A stretch of DNA of 64,000 nt from Ecdyonurus torrentis (GCA_949318235.1 OX439129.1:6173116-6237115); one strand, 5' to 3'; positions 10,626 to 20,665 are shown, counted from the stretch's first letter. The notes: generated from the sequence alone by a model not told the origin. A program made the numbers and translations.

Positions 10626-11221
10626 GTTTTTAATATTAATTAATACTAATTTTTGTAATCTTTATTTTTGATAATACATTTATTATAATATTTATTATTT
10701 TGTATAGAATTTTTGAAAAATTTCTGCTCCCCTCTTTCTAGTCATTGTTATCTCCCCTCGTACTATACAATTTCTTCATGCGTGTAATTCATTATATTTT
10801 TCTCCCCTATATATAATCTAAATGAATATCTATGATTTTTTATAAAAATGATTTTTCTAAAATAAGACTTTAATATTTTTTAATTGTGTGTCTTCCTAAT
10901 TTAATTATTCATACCATTTTTTGTTTATATATATATATATTTTTTTTTTCTATACACATTTAGGTAAGAATAAGCAATTTTTTTGTATCGTATACGATTT
11001 TATAATAAAATATATATAATTGTATGTATGTGCTTTTATTTTTGTTCCTATTTCCAAACTTTCAGCTATATTTATTGGTGTATATTATTCAAGAGAAAAT
11101 TACTATTAATATTTATAATGTATTTGGTTTCTCTAAAAATTATTATCGATAACTCATTTTATTTTTATTTATTATTATTAATATCGTCTCCTTTATTAAT
11201 ATTATTATTATTTTTTTTTTT
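10626..11221. other. non-coding spacer between pol and env
   Basis: About 600 bases, very AT-rich, with T-runs near 10940 and 11211-11222. No credible frame was seen on either strand. Confidence 0.6.
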
Positions 11222-14200
11222 TTATTCTTTATAATTTATATTTTTTCTTGGTCTAAAATTATATCTCATCACTGGTATATCATTATTATTCTCTTGGTCA
11301 GTTCCTTCATTATAATTTAACTCCGGATTATTATTTATATTTTCAAAATCGTCTAAATTTTCCTCAGTAGGTTCCGTCTCCCTTTCACCTTCTGTCAGAT
11401 TATCTGAATTTTTTATTAGCACGTGTTCATTGTCCTCGTTATTTTTATTTAGCAAAGATAATTTTTCTTTTTCATCAATAGGCATATTTTTCGTGTTTGT
11501 TTTAAATGGAGTATAATCAAAACATGGCTTCAATCTATTCACGTGTACTTTATAAATTTTTCCCCCTCCATAAATCTCTCTTACTGTATACGAAACAGGT
11601 CCATTTATCTTTATTATTCTCATAGGGCCTAAATACAAAGCATTTAACTTTTTTGACAAATTTTTACTAATTATTTTATTGCTTACATAAACTTTTTCTC
11701 CAATCTCATACTTTATATCTTTCGCGTTTCGATTATAATATTTAGCTTGTTTCTCGCCCGCTTTATCAATATTTTTTCGTGCTAATTCTAAAGCCATATG
11801 CATATTTTGCGCTGCACTCCTTCCTATATTTGTTTCATAATCATAATACTGCCTATCCGACTCATAAAAAGTATCATAAGGTAAAATCGGGTCTCTTAAA
11901 TACATTAAAAAAAAACTACTTTCTAAAGTCGAACTGTGAGGAGCAATACGATATGCAAAAACTGCAAAATCAATAAATTTGTCCCAAGTATTTGGCTGTT
12001 CTTGGCAATAATGTGCAATCATGCGTTTTAATGTTTTATTAAATCTCTCTACAATACCGTTACCCATCGCGCTGTATGGAGCAATATTTACTCTATTTAT
12101 TTTCAAAACTTTACATAAGTTTTGCATAACCTCCCCCACTAAGTTACTAGCATTATCTGTTATTAAATATTGACAACAAGAATGAGTAAGTATAATTTTT
12201 CTAATAAATACGTCTGCTACCGTTTCACTTTTTATATTTTCAACTGGTACCGCCTCGACCCATTTAGTTAAAAAGTCTGTGAAAACAATAACATACCTAT
12301 TATTATCTAGTGTGGGTGGAAACACCGGTCCTAAAATGTCTAGGTGGAGCCGTTGATTAGTAAAATAAGTTCTTTTATATCGCCCCAATTTAGCCTTAGG
12401 ATTTTTATTTGGTGCTTTAATTAAATTGCAAGATGTACAGCCTTTAATGTATGATTTTATATGTCTATACATATTGGGCCAAAAATAATAATTTTGAATT
12501 ACTCCATAACATTTTTCTGTTCCTAAGTGACAACTCAAATATGAATTATGATGTAAATATATAATACGCTCTCTTAAGTGTGATGGTACATATAGTTTAT
12601 CATGCCGCTGTGTACCGTTCCTTAATTTATATAAAACATTATTTTCATCTAAAATAAAATTATCATAAGCGTCTCTATTAACCCTTAATTCTTCCATTAT
12701 TTTCTTTAATTCAATATCTTTCTCCTGTTCTAATTGAAATTGGTTTTTATCTATTATAGGCGTAAAGTTTACATCTTCCTCACACTGAATTAACGCTATT
12801 TTCTGAATTTCTTCTGAAATGAGGGGCGGTCTGGACATCATATCAGCTCTAACTAACTTCTTCCCAGGCCTATACTGTATATCTAATTTATACTGACTTA
12901 AAATAATGTTCCACCTGGCTACTCGAGAACAAGTTATTTCTTTTGTTGTTAACATATATTTTATAGGTAAATGATCGGTAAAAACTTTAATTGTAGGTGC
13001 TAAATATAATAATGTTCTAAAATGTTTTAAACTCCAAACTAACGCTAATAACTCTCTATGAGTACAACTATAACGTCTTTCAGCACTGTTAAGTAACCTA
13101 CTTGCGTAACTTACTGGATGCTCAACATTATCATATAACTGACATAAAACACTACCTATAGCATAGTCACTCGCATCTGTGCATAAAATAAATTGTTTTT
13201 TAAAATCTGGATATCGTAATATTGGATAAGAAGTAAGCAAATCTTTTAATTTTTTAAAACTATTATTTTCTTTTTCTGTCCACTGAAATTTTTCAGACTT
13301 CCTAGTTAATTTGCATAAAGGCTGAATTATATTACTGAAATTAGGTATCATTTTTCTATAATATGAACAAGTTGACACAAAACTTTTAATATCTTTAGTA
13401 CACCGTGGTACTGGAAAATTCTTTAATTTTTCTGTGTTTCTCTCATTTGGTTTAAGACCTTCAGTCGTTAATGTATGCCCTAAAAACTCAACTTCTCTAC
13501 GCATAAATGTGCTTTTACTCGGTTTTAAAGTTAAATTTGCTTTACGTAAAATATCGAATACTAATCTCAAGTTTTTATAATGTGTATGATCATCGCGGCT
13601 TCCCACTATAATATCATCTAAAAATGGAAATATTAATTTATCGGTGAGGCCACTAAATAACATGTCAACTAACCTCATAAAAGATGAAGGACTGTCACTT
13701 AGACCCATAGGTAATCGTTTATACTGCCATTTCTTTTGTCCATGCGTTGTATTTACTACAAAAGCTGTATACTTTTTACTTTCCGGTGTAAGTTCAAGCT
13801 GATGATAAGCGTTATCTAAATCCATAGTAGAATAAAGGGTCGTTCCGCCCATATTATCGAAAATTTCTGTTGCTATCGGTAAGGGATATACGTCCCGACC
13901 TATAACCTTGCTATTTACATATCTAAGGTCTACCACTATCCTCACGCCCTCTGTCCCATCTGGTGTGCGTCGCGGTACTGCTATCATAGGCGCAGCCCAA
14001 CTTGAAAAACTAGGCTCAATAATATCTGCCTCTTCCATCTGTGCTAACTTATTTTCAACTAAAACTCGCTGGTGATGCGGAATGCGGTATGCTGGAAAAG
14101 CTTTAGGTCTTTCATTTGGGTCCATTTCAATATGATGTTTCACTAAATTGCAGCGCCCTAAATTCCTATACGGACCCCCAAAAACATCCCAATATTCTAA

Positions 14201-15226
14201 TAATAATGCTTTAAGCTTAGGTAAGTATATAATGTCAATACCTTCAAAATTAAATTGTTGTAAATATTGTTCTTCTGTGTCAGCCACTGATACAGAAAAT
14301 ATACCCTCGCAATCTGAAGGACAGTTATTTTTTTCTACGCAAGCTATTAAAACATGACCAATTATAGTATCTTTCTTTATTGTTATTTCTCCCATCGTAA
14401 AATTGCATAATATTATTGGCACTATTTTAGATTCACGTTGTTTTGCTAAAATTTTAGCCCCAATTACTCCATGCATAATTAATTCATTCGGTTCAAAAAC
14501 TATATACTCGGCATTATTTAATTTATTTATTTGTTTTCCATTGCTGTGAATAAAACTGCGCGCCGGTATTTTAATTGTATCATATATTATAACTGAACTA
14601 AAATTATCTTTTATTTCATTGTTTAAATTATCATTTTTCTCAATTTTTCCCTCTAATATTATATTCACATCGCTAATAATTTCATTTTCTGATATCCAAT
14701 TATTTACAACCTTATCATAACTATTTACTTCCGTAACTACTCCATTTTTCTGCACACAATTTACATTTAATTTTATAGTTGGTATAATTTCTAAATTTAA
14801 ATATGCATTATTTAAATTTTTAAATACAAGCTTTTTTTGTGACGTTAATATATCTACTTTATATTTATCTAATAAATCGGACCCAATTAAAACTGGAGTT
14901 CTTATCGCTAAATTACCTCGTATTACTATAAAATCATGACTTACAATTTTTTCACTAACTTCAAAATTAATTTTAACCATGCCAATTATTTTTATACTCG
15001 TTCCCGTAATCCCCATTAGTTTTACCTTGCAATCAGTATTAATTTTTACACTATTTTTTAATATTAATTCAGATATCAAACAGAAAGCTGCGCCAGAATC
15101 TACTAGACAGGTTGCACTATTTTTTACAATCGAAGTAGAATTAAGTTTTACAGTATAAATATTTGCATTCATTAATCTCTCTTGTACCTGTGTGATATTT
15201 ACAATAAAATCAGTATCGTGTGTCAT
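11222..15226 (-). CDS. pol: Pol polyprotein: protease, reverse transcriptase, RNase H, integrase
   Basis: 1334 codons from the first ATG. The frame is open upstream to 15319 and overlaps the gag end by about 22 bases, so translation is by -1 frameshift as a Gag-Pol fusion, not from this ATG. Protease motif VDSG at about 42-45. Reverse transcriptase at about 380-590 with LPMGL and the catalytic FLDD at about 534 (the YxDD box with Phe first, common in Ty3/gypsy). RNase H begins around 670 with TDASD near 682. Integrase has an HHCC zinc finger (HH near 890, paired Cys near 920) and the D,D,E triad at about 962, 1022 and 1058 (in LDILGP, TDNAS, VERF). A GPY/F-type module spans about 1200-1240. 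The C-terminal tail is acidic/Asn-rich and ends in a basic stretch. It is full length with all catalytic residues seen, so apparently functional. Confidence 0.96.
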   Translation of the reverse strand: MTHDTDFIVNITQVQERLMNANIYTVKLNSTSIVKNSATCLVDSGAAFCLISELILKNSVKINTDCKVKLMGITGTSIKIIGMVKINFEVSEKIVSHDFIVIRGNLAIRTPVLIGSDLLDKYKVDILTSQKKLVFKNLNNAYLNLEIIPTIKLNVNCVQKNGVVTEVNSYDKVVNNWISENEIISDVNIILEGKIEKNDNLNNEIKDNFSSVIIYDTIKIPARSFIHSNGKQINKLNNAEYIVFEPNELIMHGVIGAKILAKQRESKIVPIILCNFTMGEITIKKDTIIGHVLIACVEKNNCPSDCEGIFSVSVADTEEQYLQQFNFEGIDIIYLPKLKALLLEYWDVFGGPYRNLGRCNLVKHHIEMDPNERPKAFPAYRIPHHQRVLVENKLAQMEEADIIEPSFSSWAAPMIAVPRRTPDGTEGVRIVVDLRYVNSKVIGRDVYPLPIATEIFDNMGGTTLYSTMDLDNAYHQLELTPESKKYTAFVVNTTHGQKKWQYKRLPMGLSDSPSSFMRLVDMLFSGLTDKLIFPFLDDIIVGSRDDHTHYKNLRLVFDILRKANLTLKPSKSTFMRREVEFLGHTLTTEGLKPNERNTEKLKNFPVPRCTKDIKSFVSTCSYYRKMIPNFSNIIQPLCKLTRKSEKFQWTEKENNSFKKLKDLLTSYPILRYPDFKKQFILCTDASDYAIGSVLCQLYDNVEHPVSYASRLLNSAERRYSCTHRELLALVWSLKHFRTLLYLAPTIKVFTDHLPIKYMLTTKEITCSRVARWNIILSQYKLDIQYRPGKKLVRADMMSRPPLISEEIQKIALIQCEEDVNFTPIIDKNQFQLEQEKDIELKKIMEELRVNRDAYDNFILDENNVLYKLRNGTQRHDKLYVPSHLRERIIYLHHNSYLSCHLGTEKCYGVIQNYYFWPNMYRHIKSYIKGCTSCNLIKAPNKNPKAKLGRYKRTYFTNQRLHLDILGPVFPPTLDNNRYVIVFTDFLTKWVEAVPVENIKSETVADVFIRKIILTHSCCQYLITDNASNLVGEVMQNLCKVLKINRVNIAPYSAMGNGIVERFNKTLKRMIAHYCQEQPNTWDKFIDFAVFAYRIAPHSSTLESSFFLMYLRDPILPYDTFYESDRQYYDYETNIGRSAAQNMHMALELARKNIDKAGEKQAKYYNRNAKDIKYEIGEKVYVSNKIISKNLSKKLNALYLGPMRIIKINGPVSYTVREIYGGGKIYKVHVNRLKPCFDYTPFKTNTKNMPIDEKEKLSLLNKNNEDNEHVLIKNSDNLTEGERETEPTEENLDDFENINNNPELNYNEGTDQENNNDIPVMRYNFRPRKNINYKE

Positions 15227-15231
15227 AGTTC

Positions 15232-15304
15232 CTCCACATTCTTCCTTTACTCTATCTGCTATCTCTCGCCCAGTGGAGACGTCGAGAGATAACTCTAGTT
15301 TGGG
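15232..15304 (-). promoter_or_regulatory. -1 ribosomal frameshift signal (slippery site, stem, possible pseudoknot)
   Basis: The heptamer CCCAAAC (15304-15298) sits in the gag frame as C CCA AAC immediately before the gag TAG, and slipping back one base enters the pol frame. Six bases later a perfect 9-bp stem follows, TATCTCTCG (15291-15283) with CGAGAGATA (15268-15260), enclosing a 14-base loop. The loop holds CTCCAC (15278-15273), which can pair with GTGGAG downstream (15237-15232) to form an H-type pseudoknot. Site, spacing and structure match the standard -1 frameshift layout. Confidence 0.85.
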
Positions 15305-16704
15305 TACCTCGAACCCTGATTATCACCACGTTTGGTGTTTACGTTACCTATCGTTCTCTTGCTTTCGTCACTCCGCGATTTTTCATTAAGCATGCGATTT
15401 TTCCTTGCTGTGCAATCTCGAGCTACATGATTTTCACCATTACATGCAAAACATTTTATTATATTGTTTTGTGGTGGTGAATTTATGTTACGATTAAAAT
15501 TTCCTGAACCCCTGAAATTTCCTGTACCCCTGGAATTTCCTGTACCCCTAAAATTTCCTGGATTCCTGAAATTTTGCGTATTTAAATTACTTCCTATGCC
15601 TTGCGTGTTATTATACGATTGATTGTAATTAAAGTTCCCGTTATTTCCTGAACTTTCTAAATTACCTGAACTTCTGAAATTACCTGAACCTCTAAAATTA
15701 CCAGCATTTTGAGTTCCCGGATAATAATTTCCCCTTCTATTGCGATCGCTATTTATTTCGTTAAAATTTGAGCTCTTAAAATTTCCTGGATTTCCTGAAC
15801 CTTCCTGAAACGCATGCACATTATTTATTTGGCGCTTTTTTTGCCTTAAATTCCTTAGCTCTGCTCTATAGCTTTGGCCTATAGCTATAGGAAAAGGTAA
15901 ATTTTTCGGCTGTCCGGACTTATTATCATAATTAACCTGAGTCGCGGCTATTTCCTGTGGCTCTATCTCTTCTACATCTTCCTCAACTACATTAACTGAC
16001 ATATTTTTATCTTTAACCAACATATCGTTTAACGTCTCTTTACACGCTATCTCTACTGCTTCCTGAAAATTTTTCGGTTTCCCAATCAATACATAACGTT
16101 TTATGTTATTATCTAAACCTAACAAAAACTGATCAAGCAAGCTTTCCTCCATGACCTTTTGTCTAATCTCATTCTCTCCTTCGGTACCGTCTCGTTTTAT
16201 CGTTTTATACGCTAACGCACGCAATCTCGTTGCATAATCTAATATCGGTTCACCAGGTCGTTGTCGACAACTTAAATACCTATGCAACTTATACGCATTA
16301 GGCTCTTCTATCAAAAAGCGCTCTCTTATTAATCTTTTAAAATCATTCCATATCTTCATTTTTTTCAATTCTGAGGTATTCACAAACGTCTGTGCCGCAC
16401 CCTTCACCCTTAACCTTGCCACAATACAAATTTCTTCCGATTCCCACTCTGCTAACTGACTTACTGCCTCAATTTTATCAATCCACTCTTTAACTGAAAC
16501 TACTCCAGTTCTTTCACCTGTAAATTCAGGTATTAATGCAATTAACTCAAATCGATTTCCTGAACCTGAAAATCCTGAACCATCTCCATTTCCTTCATTT
16601 CCTCCTGAGCCTCCTGCTCCTGAACCTCCTGCACCTGAACCTCCTGAACCTCCTGAACCTGAACCTCCTGTTCCTCCTCCTCTTCCTGAACCTCTTCCCG
16701 TCAT
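15295..16704 (-). CDS. gag: Gag polyprotein (capsid and nucleocapsid)
   Basis: 469 codons from ATG at 16704 to TAG at 15297-15295. It would form the particle and bind the RNA. Residues 1-50 are almost only Gly, Ser and Ala, with a repetitive gga/ggt/tca codon pattern, an unusual N-terminus. Residues about 50-235 form a helical, charged region of the retrotransposon Gag capsid type. About 330-412 is a run of short degenerate repeats rich in Gly, Asn, Phe, Arg and Ser (GNFRG, GTGNF). A single CCHC zinc knuckle CFACNGENHVARDC lies at about 417-430, followed by a basic tail. The end overlaps pol in the -1 frame. No breaks are seen. Confidence 0.93.
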   Translation of the reverse strand: MTGRGSGRGGGTGGSGSGGSGGSGAGGSGAGGSGGNEGNGDGSGFSGSGNRFELIALIPEFTGERTGVVSVKEWIDKIEAVSQLAEWESEEICIVARLRVKGAAQTFVNTSELKKMKIWNDFKRLIRERFLIEEPNAYKLHRYLSCRQRPGEPILDYATRLRALAYKTIKRDGTEGENEIRQKVMEESLLDQFLLGLDNNIKRYVLIGKPKNFQEAVEIACKETLNDMLVKDKNMSVNVVEEDVEEIEPQEIAATQVNYDNKSGQPKNLPFPIAIGQSYRAELRNLRQKKRQINNVHAFQEGSGNPGNFKSSNFNEINSDRNRRGNYYPGTQNAGNFRGSGNFRSSGNLESSGNNGNFNYNQSYNNTQGIGSNLNTQNFRNPGNFRGTGNSRGTGNFRGSGNFNRNINSPPQNNIIKCFACNGENHVARDCTARKNRMLNEKSRSDESKRTIGNVNTKRGDNQGSRYPN

Positions 16705-16984
16705 TTTAAAATGTGTGTATGAACTCTGTACTTGGTTTATTTATTTCAATTATTTTAATTATTTAAAATTTTATATATTATTTAATTAATTAAATAATTA
16801 ACTTTCTTGTAATTTTTATTCTTTGTTTACTATGTTTTATATTATATACTATATGTATTTTTTTTTTCTGACACCTTTTATGTTTTATTTTATAATATTA
16901 TATTTTTGCGCTTTGGCCTTTCCCTATATCTTGTGTGTTTATAAATTATTAATAATACACTTTCGTTATTTTTAGTATAAAATA
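16705..16984. other. 5' untranslated leader of the retrotransposon
   Basis: About 280 AT-rich bases between the primer-binding site and the gag ATG. No upstream coding frame of note. It probably holds packaging signals, but none can be identified by eye. Confidence 0.6.
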
Positions 16985-17003
16985 TCCCACTTCTTAGACA
17001 CCA
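16985..17003 (-). promoter_or_regulatory. primer-binding site, leucine-tRNA-like
   Basis: Three bases inside the 5' LTR the minus strand reads TGGTGTCTAAGAAGTGGGA. It begins with TGG, the complement of a tRNA CCA end. Except for two additional bases (TA) it equals the complement of the 3' end of metazoan tRNA-Leu, so Leu is the best guess. Confidence 0.65.
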
Positions 17004-18111
17004 ATTTGTAACCGGACGGCTACCGTATGAGCGGTAATTAATATTAATTAATTAATTAGGACTTATAGAAAATACGTGGGTGTTAATCAGAATGATTAAC
17101 TTGATCAAAGATTTTTGAATTAAACTAAGTTTTTCCAGGTTAATAGCAATTAAACACAATTAATTTGGTGCGTACGTCTTACACTATTTTTTATATTTAT
17201 TTTATATCAAACCACACAAGACAAGACAAGAAAAACACAAGATTATAATATTTATTCTATAACTTATATATTATTTTAAAAAATCCAAATTCTTATAATT
17301 ATATTTCTTAAAGCTAGTAATATAAAATTCACACACTTAAAATATTAATTATTAAGAATTCAATCATCTTCTATTTTACCGATTATTTTTCAAAGGGAGA
17401 CTAAAAAAAATAGTATTGATTTTTCTCCAATATTCCCTCCCCCTTAGTGTATAGTGTGCATACAAAGCTATATGCTGCCTATTGTTACTGCTCGGGTCCC
17501 CCTCTTTTACAATAATATCCTATACAAGTCAAAATATTGTGACTCGCACCCCTTATCTTAATATATTATATTACTTATTTTAATTTCGTATAAAAGTTAA
17601 AGCTTCTAATTTCTACTATATTATTCTAAATATGTTATAATTAAGTTATCAAAATTATATCCTAATTGATTCTACTCTTATTGTATAATAGCAATGAATT
17701 CAATTCTACGCGTTATTATCTCGCTATTATATATTTAAATAATTCTTAAGAAAACTTCTCCCTTATATATATATTGCCTATATAAAATCAAATACAAGAA
17801 ATTCACACTCTTATTATATAATACTTATATATTAAAATACTAACTACAACACACTGATTATATATATTCCACACAATTCAGTCTGAATCTGTATTCAGTT
17901 AACACGTTGCTTAACTACTTTAATATGAGAGCCGTCTTATTAAAGCGAGGATAGTATATTTTTATAAAGAGAGATTATCTAATATAAAAGATTTCTAAAA
18001 TTCTTAGATCTATAGAATGCAAATCTTCAATAAAATGAATTATTATTCCCGTAATAATATTATACAATAGATAGTACAACCTTCAAAATATGCAAGAATT
18101 ATATGTATTTT

Positions 18112-18128
18112 ACTTACAATTTTTGCAT
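18112..18128 (-). promoter_or_regulatory. splice donor in the LTR leader with a short start
   Basis: GTAAGT on the minus strand at 18117-18112 is a consensus donor about 70 bases after the probable start site. An ATG (18128-18126) precedes it by 11 bases, with no stop between. The reading phase fits the env frame at the acceptor (10606), so splicing would give env a start codon and complete its signal peptide. This is inferred from phase and position. Confidence 0.55.
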
Positions 18129-18183
18129 TGTATGTGTAGCTCGAGATCACAACCCAACCTTAGTCTTAGCGTGTAAAGTAGAT

Positions 18184-18221
18184 GAAGTGACGCGGTTTGA
18201 GCGGTGTACCCCGTATTTATA
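18184..18221 (-). promoter_or_regulatory. LTR core promoter: TATA box and initiator-like site
   Basis: TATAAATA on the minus strand at 18221-18214. TCACTTC lies 31-33 bases downstream (18190-18184), which fits an arthropod-type initiator except at one position. The spacing supports transcription starting near 18188. Confidence 0.6.
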
Positions 18222-18715
18222 GGTATCCTGTCTGTATGCAACCCGTGCTACTTCCGGTTTCAAAGGATAGCGTCCCTCTAAATGCTTAAATCTTATTGGC
18301 TAAAATTCCCATAGAAACAGTAAAGATTTAAATTGTATTGGTGGATATATTTTTACAATTACCTTGTGAGTCATGTCTAAAGTGCATTTTTACAATAAAT
18401 TTACTTGCAATTTAGAAATGCAGTTTAGTCTGACTCATACTTTTTATTATGTCATAAAGATGTCACTTTTTCTGTGCATCAAAGTCCAAAATCGTATTCT
18501 AACATACGTGTTTTTCCCCTTATTTTTAACTTTGATTTAATGGATCGTTTGATTTTATCATTGTTACAATTTCTTCCGGTTGACTAGCATTATTTAATAC
18601 ATTAGCTCTTAGCAACAAACTACAACATATTGTATACACTACTTATTATATATAAGAATATGAAATATTATTTTTAATTTTTATTATTAATTAAATGCTA
18701 ATTTCAGCGGTCACA

Positions 18716-18800
18716 GTCTAGAGAAACCGTGGAAACGTCTTAAGCAGGCTAGACGATGCAATCACATCAAATATGCACCTTCCGACTGCTGCATATACGT
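18716..18800 (+). mobile_element. truncated SINE-like fragment next to the 5' LTR
   Basis: It matches 50931-51005 closely (shared ctagagaaacc, gcaggctag, gcaatcacatca, atgcacct). It begins abruptly at the LTR end and ends at the assembly gap. The sequence on the far side of the retrotransposon (before 5023) does not continue it. Confidence 0.75.
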
Positions 18801-19000
18801 NNNNNNNNNNNNNNNNNNNNNNNNNNNNNNNNNNNNNNNNNNNNNNNNNNNNNNNNNNNNNNNNNNNNNNNNNNNNNNNNNNNNNNNNNNNNNNNNNNNN
18901 NNNNNNNNNNNNNNNNNNNNNNNNNNNNNNNNNNNNNNNNNNNNNNNNNNNNNNNNNNNNNNNNNNNNNNNNNNNNNNNNNNNNNNNNNNNNNNNNNNNN
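18801..19000. other. assembly gap of exactly 200 N
   Basis: 200 undetermined bases. The round number suggests a placeholder, so the true distance is unknown. Confidence 0.98.
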
Positions 19001-19254
19001 TATTTTTATTGATTCAATTCTTTTTCGATACCCATGTTGATATCCATGTTGATATCCAATTCAAATATAAATTATATTTATATTTAATTAGCAGGATTGC
19101 CAAAAAACATTCAAATTTGCATCCCCCCACCGTCGTCATTTCTACTAATGCATCCTCACCATCTTAATATATATTTTAAAGTCAATTACGTTTCGAATCA
19201 AGTACTGTTTCTCAATTATAACAATGAGGAAGTCCAAACAATTTCAGGCGGTAA
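19001..19254. other. intergenic DNA
   Basis: A short direct repeat (tgttgatatcca twice near 19035-19057). No gene was recognised. Confidence 0.5.
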
Positions 19255-19535
19255 TTTTATTGCATATTTTAAAAGAAGACAGTGCTCTCAATCGAGAGAT
19301 ATATTTGTATAATTTTTTAGTTCCTTAAAAACAAAAAAAAATACTTTTTAAAAGTTGCAAAATGACGTCAGGGGTGTCAACTTTTTCTTATGCCCGTATA
19401 TATAAGTTGACACCTGTGACGTAATTTTTTGGATTTTCAAAATTAAATGAAAAATAATTGTTGAACTGAAAAATAAGATATTTGCATATCAATCTGATTC
19501 AGGACAATGTCTTCTTTTAGAATATGAAATAAAAT
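19255..19535. mobile_element. MITE family G, copy 1
   Basis: The inverted ends TTTTATTGCATATT and AATATGAAATAAAA continue inward with the AAAAGAAGACA/TGTCTTCTTTT arms. The centre has TGACGTCA (19363-19370) and a second, diverged site. Related copies are at 26877 and 59270. Confidence 0.75.
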
Positions 19536-20665
19536 TAACTCCTAAAATTTTTTTTGTCTTCCTTTTTTACATTATCATTGTAGAAACTCCCCTTGCACTT
19601 CCAAGAGCTTTGTGCTTTCCAAATGAATTGTAAATACATAACAACAAAATGATACCCAGGCGTACCTTGATGTCAATTTAAGTGTTTATTTAACCCACAT
19701 GTGAGGGTTGATTGTTTAGATAAAAATGAACCACAGATTGGAGAGCAGAGAAACTTACACTGATGTATCGAACCCCGTGTGGTGAGCCGTGCGTGTTTAT
19801 TTCTCTTTGCCATCATCCAAGATCAAATGAAGATCTGGAAATCGAACTTCACATGCTAGTTTGTTTATGTTTTGCTGGGTGTGTTTGTTTAGGTGACTTA
19901 ATTGAAAATCTTCGTACTTGCTATAGATGTTACTGCACCAAAATATTCTCCAATTAGAGAGAAAAAATATTCGCAAACGTAAGAGATTAACTGAAAAATT
20001 ATTAAAAAATATTTTAATTGAAAATTTTTAGCAGTAATGAAAGTTTTCTTTCTTAAATTTTATACGGATTAATTCAAAGTTTTTTTTTTCTATTTCACCG
20101 ACTAGTTCTGTATAAAAAATATATAATTGCAAAAATAATCTTTTCGTTGTAGCAACTTTACTAATAAAACCTGGATTATAAAATAAAAATAAGTCATCAT
20201 TTCTTTCAGGGCAAAAAAACCTTAATCATAACTAATCCATCATTTTGATAGACATGTTCATTTTTTCATGTTCAAGAAGTTTTTTACACTGGCAAAAAAG
20301 AAGTTTTTGATTATTTTGTTAAGTAAAATGTTTTGAAATAATTTCAGTTTTTTTTTTTTTTGTATAATTTTGCACTGGTGAATGAATAAGAACGGAATCG
20401 CGTTTTACAGCAATACGCTCCAATCCTTTATTACAATATTGTCCCAGAAATGATGGTATTCATTCTTTCAGTGAAGCCTTTCTTTTCTTTTTGTTTTTTC
20501 TTTCTTTTTTTTTTTTTATTAAAAATCCAGTCTTAATTTTATAGTCATAGTCTTAATTCTATTTTTTTTTTTAAAGAAAGAGAAGAAAATACATTTAATT
20601 CCAAAACTTTAAAAAGTACAATTTCTCTAAAAAAAAAAAAAAAAAAACGTTAATTAACGATTAAA
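19536..20665. other. AT-rich intergenic DNA
   Basis: T- and A-runs at about 20349-20361, 20507-20518 and 20630-20647. A 64-codon frame at 19763-19957 has an ATG but no supporting signals. No gene is called. Confidence 0.55.

Larger units (their letters stand above)
5023..18715 (-). mobile_element. complete errantivirus-type Ty3/gypsy LTR retrotransposon
   Basis: The element is 13.7 kb and reads on the minus strand. It is bounded by two LTRs of 1723 and 1709 bp whose ends are TGTGACC and GGTTACA in the element's orientation. The order is 5' LTR (17007-18715), primer-binding site (16985-17003), gag, pol with protease, reverse transcriptase, RNase H and integrase, env, an antisense gene, then the 3' LTR (5023-6745). 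The pol order with integrase after RNase H places it in Ty3/gypsy (Metaviridae). The furin-cleaved env makes it errantivirus-like, an endogenous retrovirus of invertebrates. All three sense frames are open and the LTRs are nearly identical, so it is probably young and potentially active. No target-site duplication is visible. Confidence 0.96.
17007..18715 (-). repeat. 5' LTR of the retrotransposon
   Basis: 1709 bp. Ends are TGTGACC and GGTTACA in the element's orientation. It carries the promoter and the env leader donor. It equals the 3' LTR except for lacking 14 bases at about 18356. With the probable start near 18189, U3 is about 525 bp and R plus U5 almost 1.2 kb, which is long. Confidence 0.96.

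Noticed and set aside
18756..19040. Frames through the N stretch
   Set aside because: They depend on undetermined bases.
19763..19957. 64-codon Cys-rich frame with ATG
   Set aside because: No splice sites, poly(A) signal or repeat of the pattern. Could be chance in a slightly G+C-richer patch.
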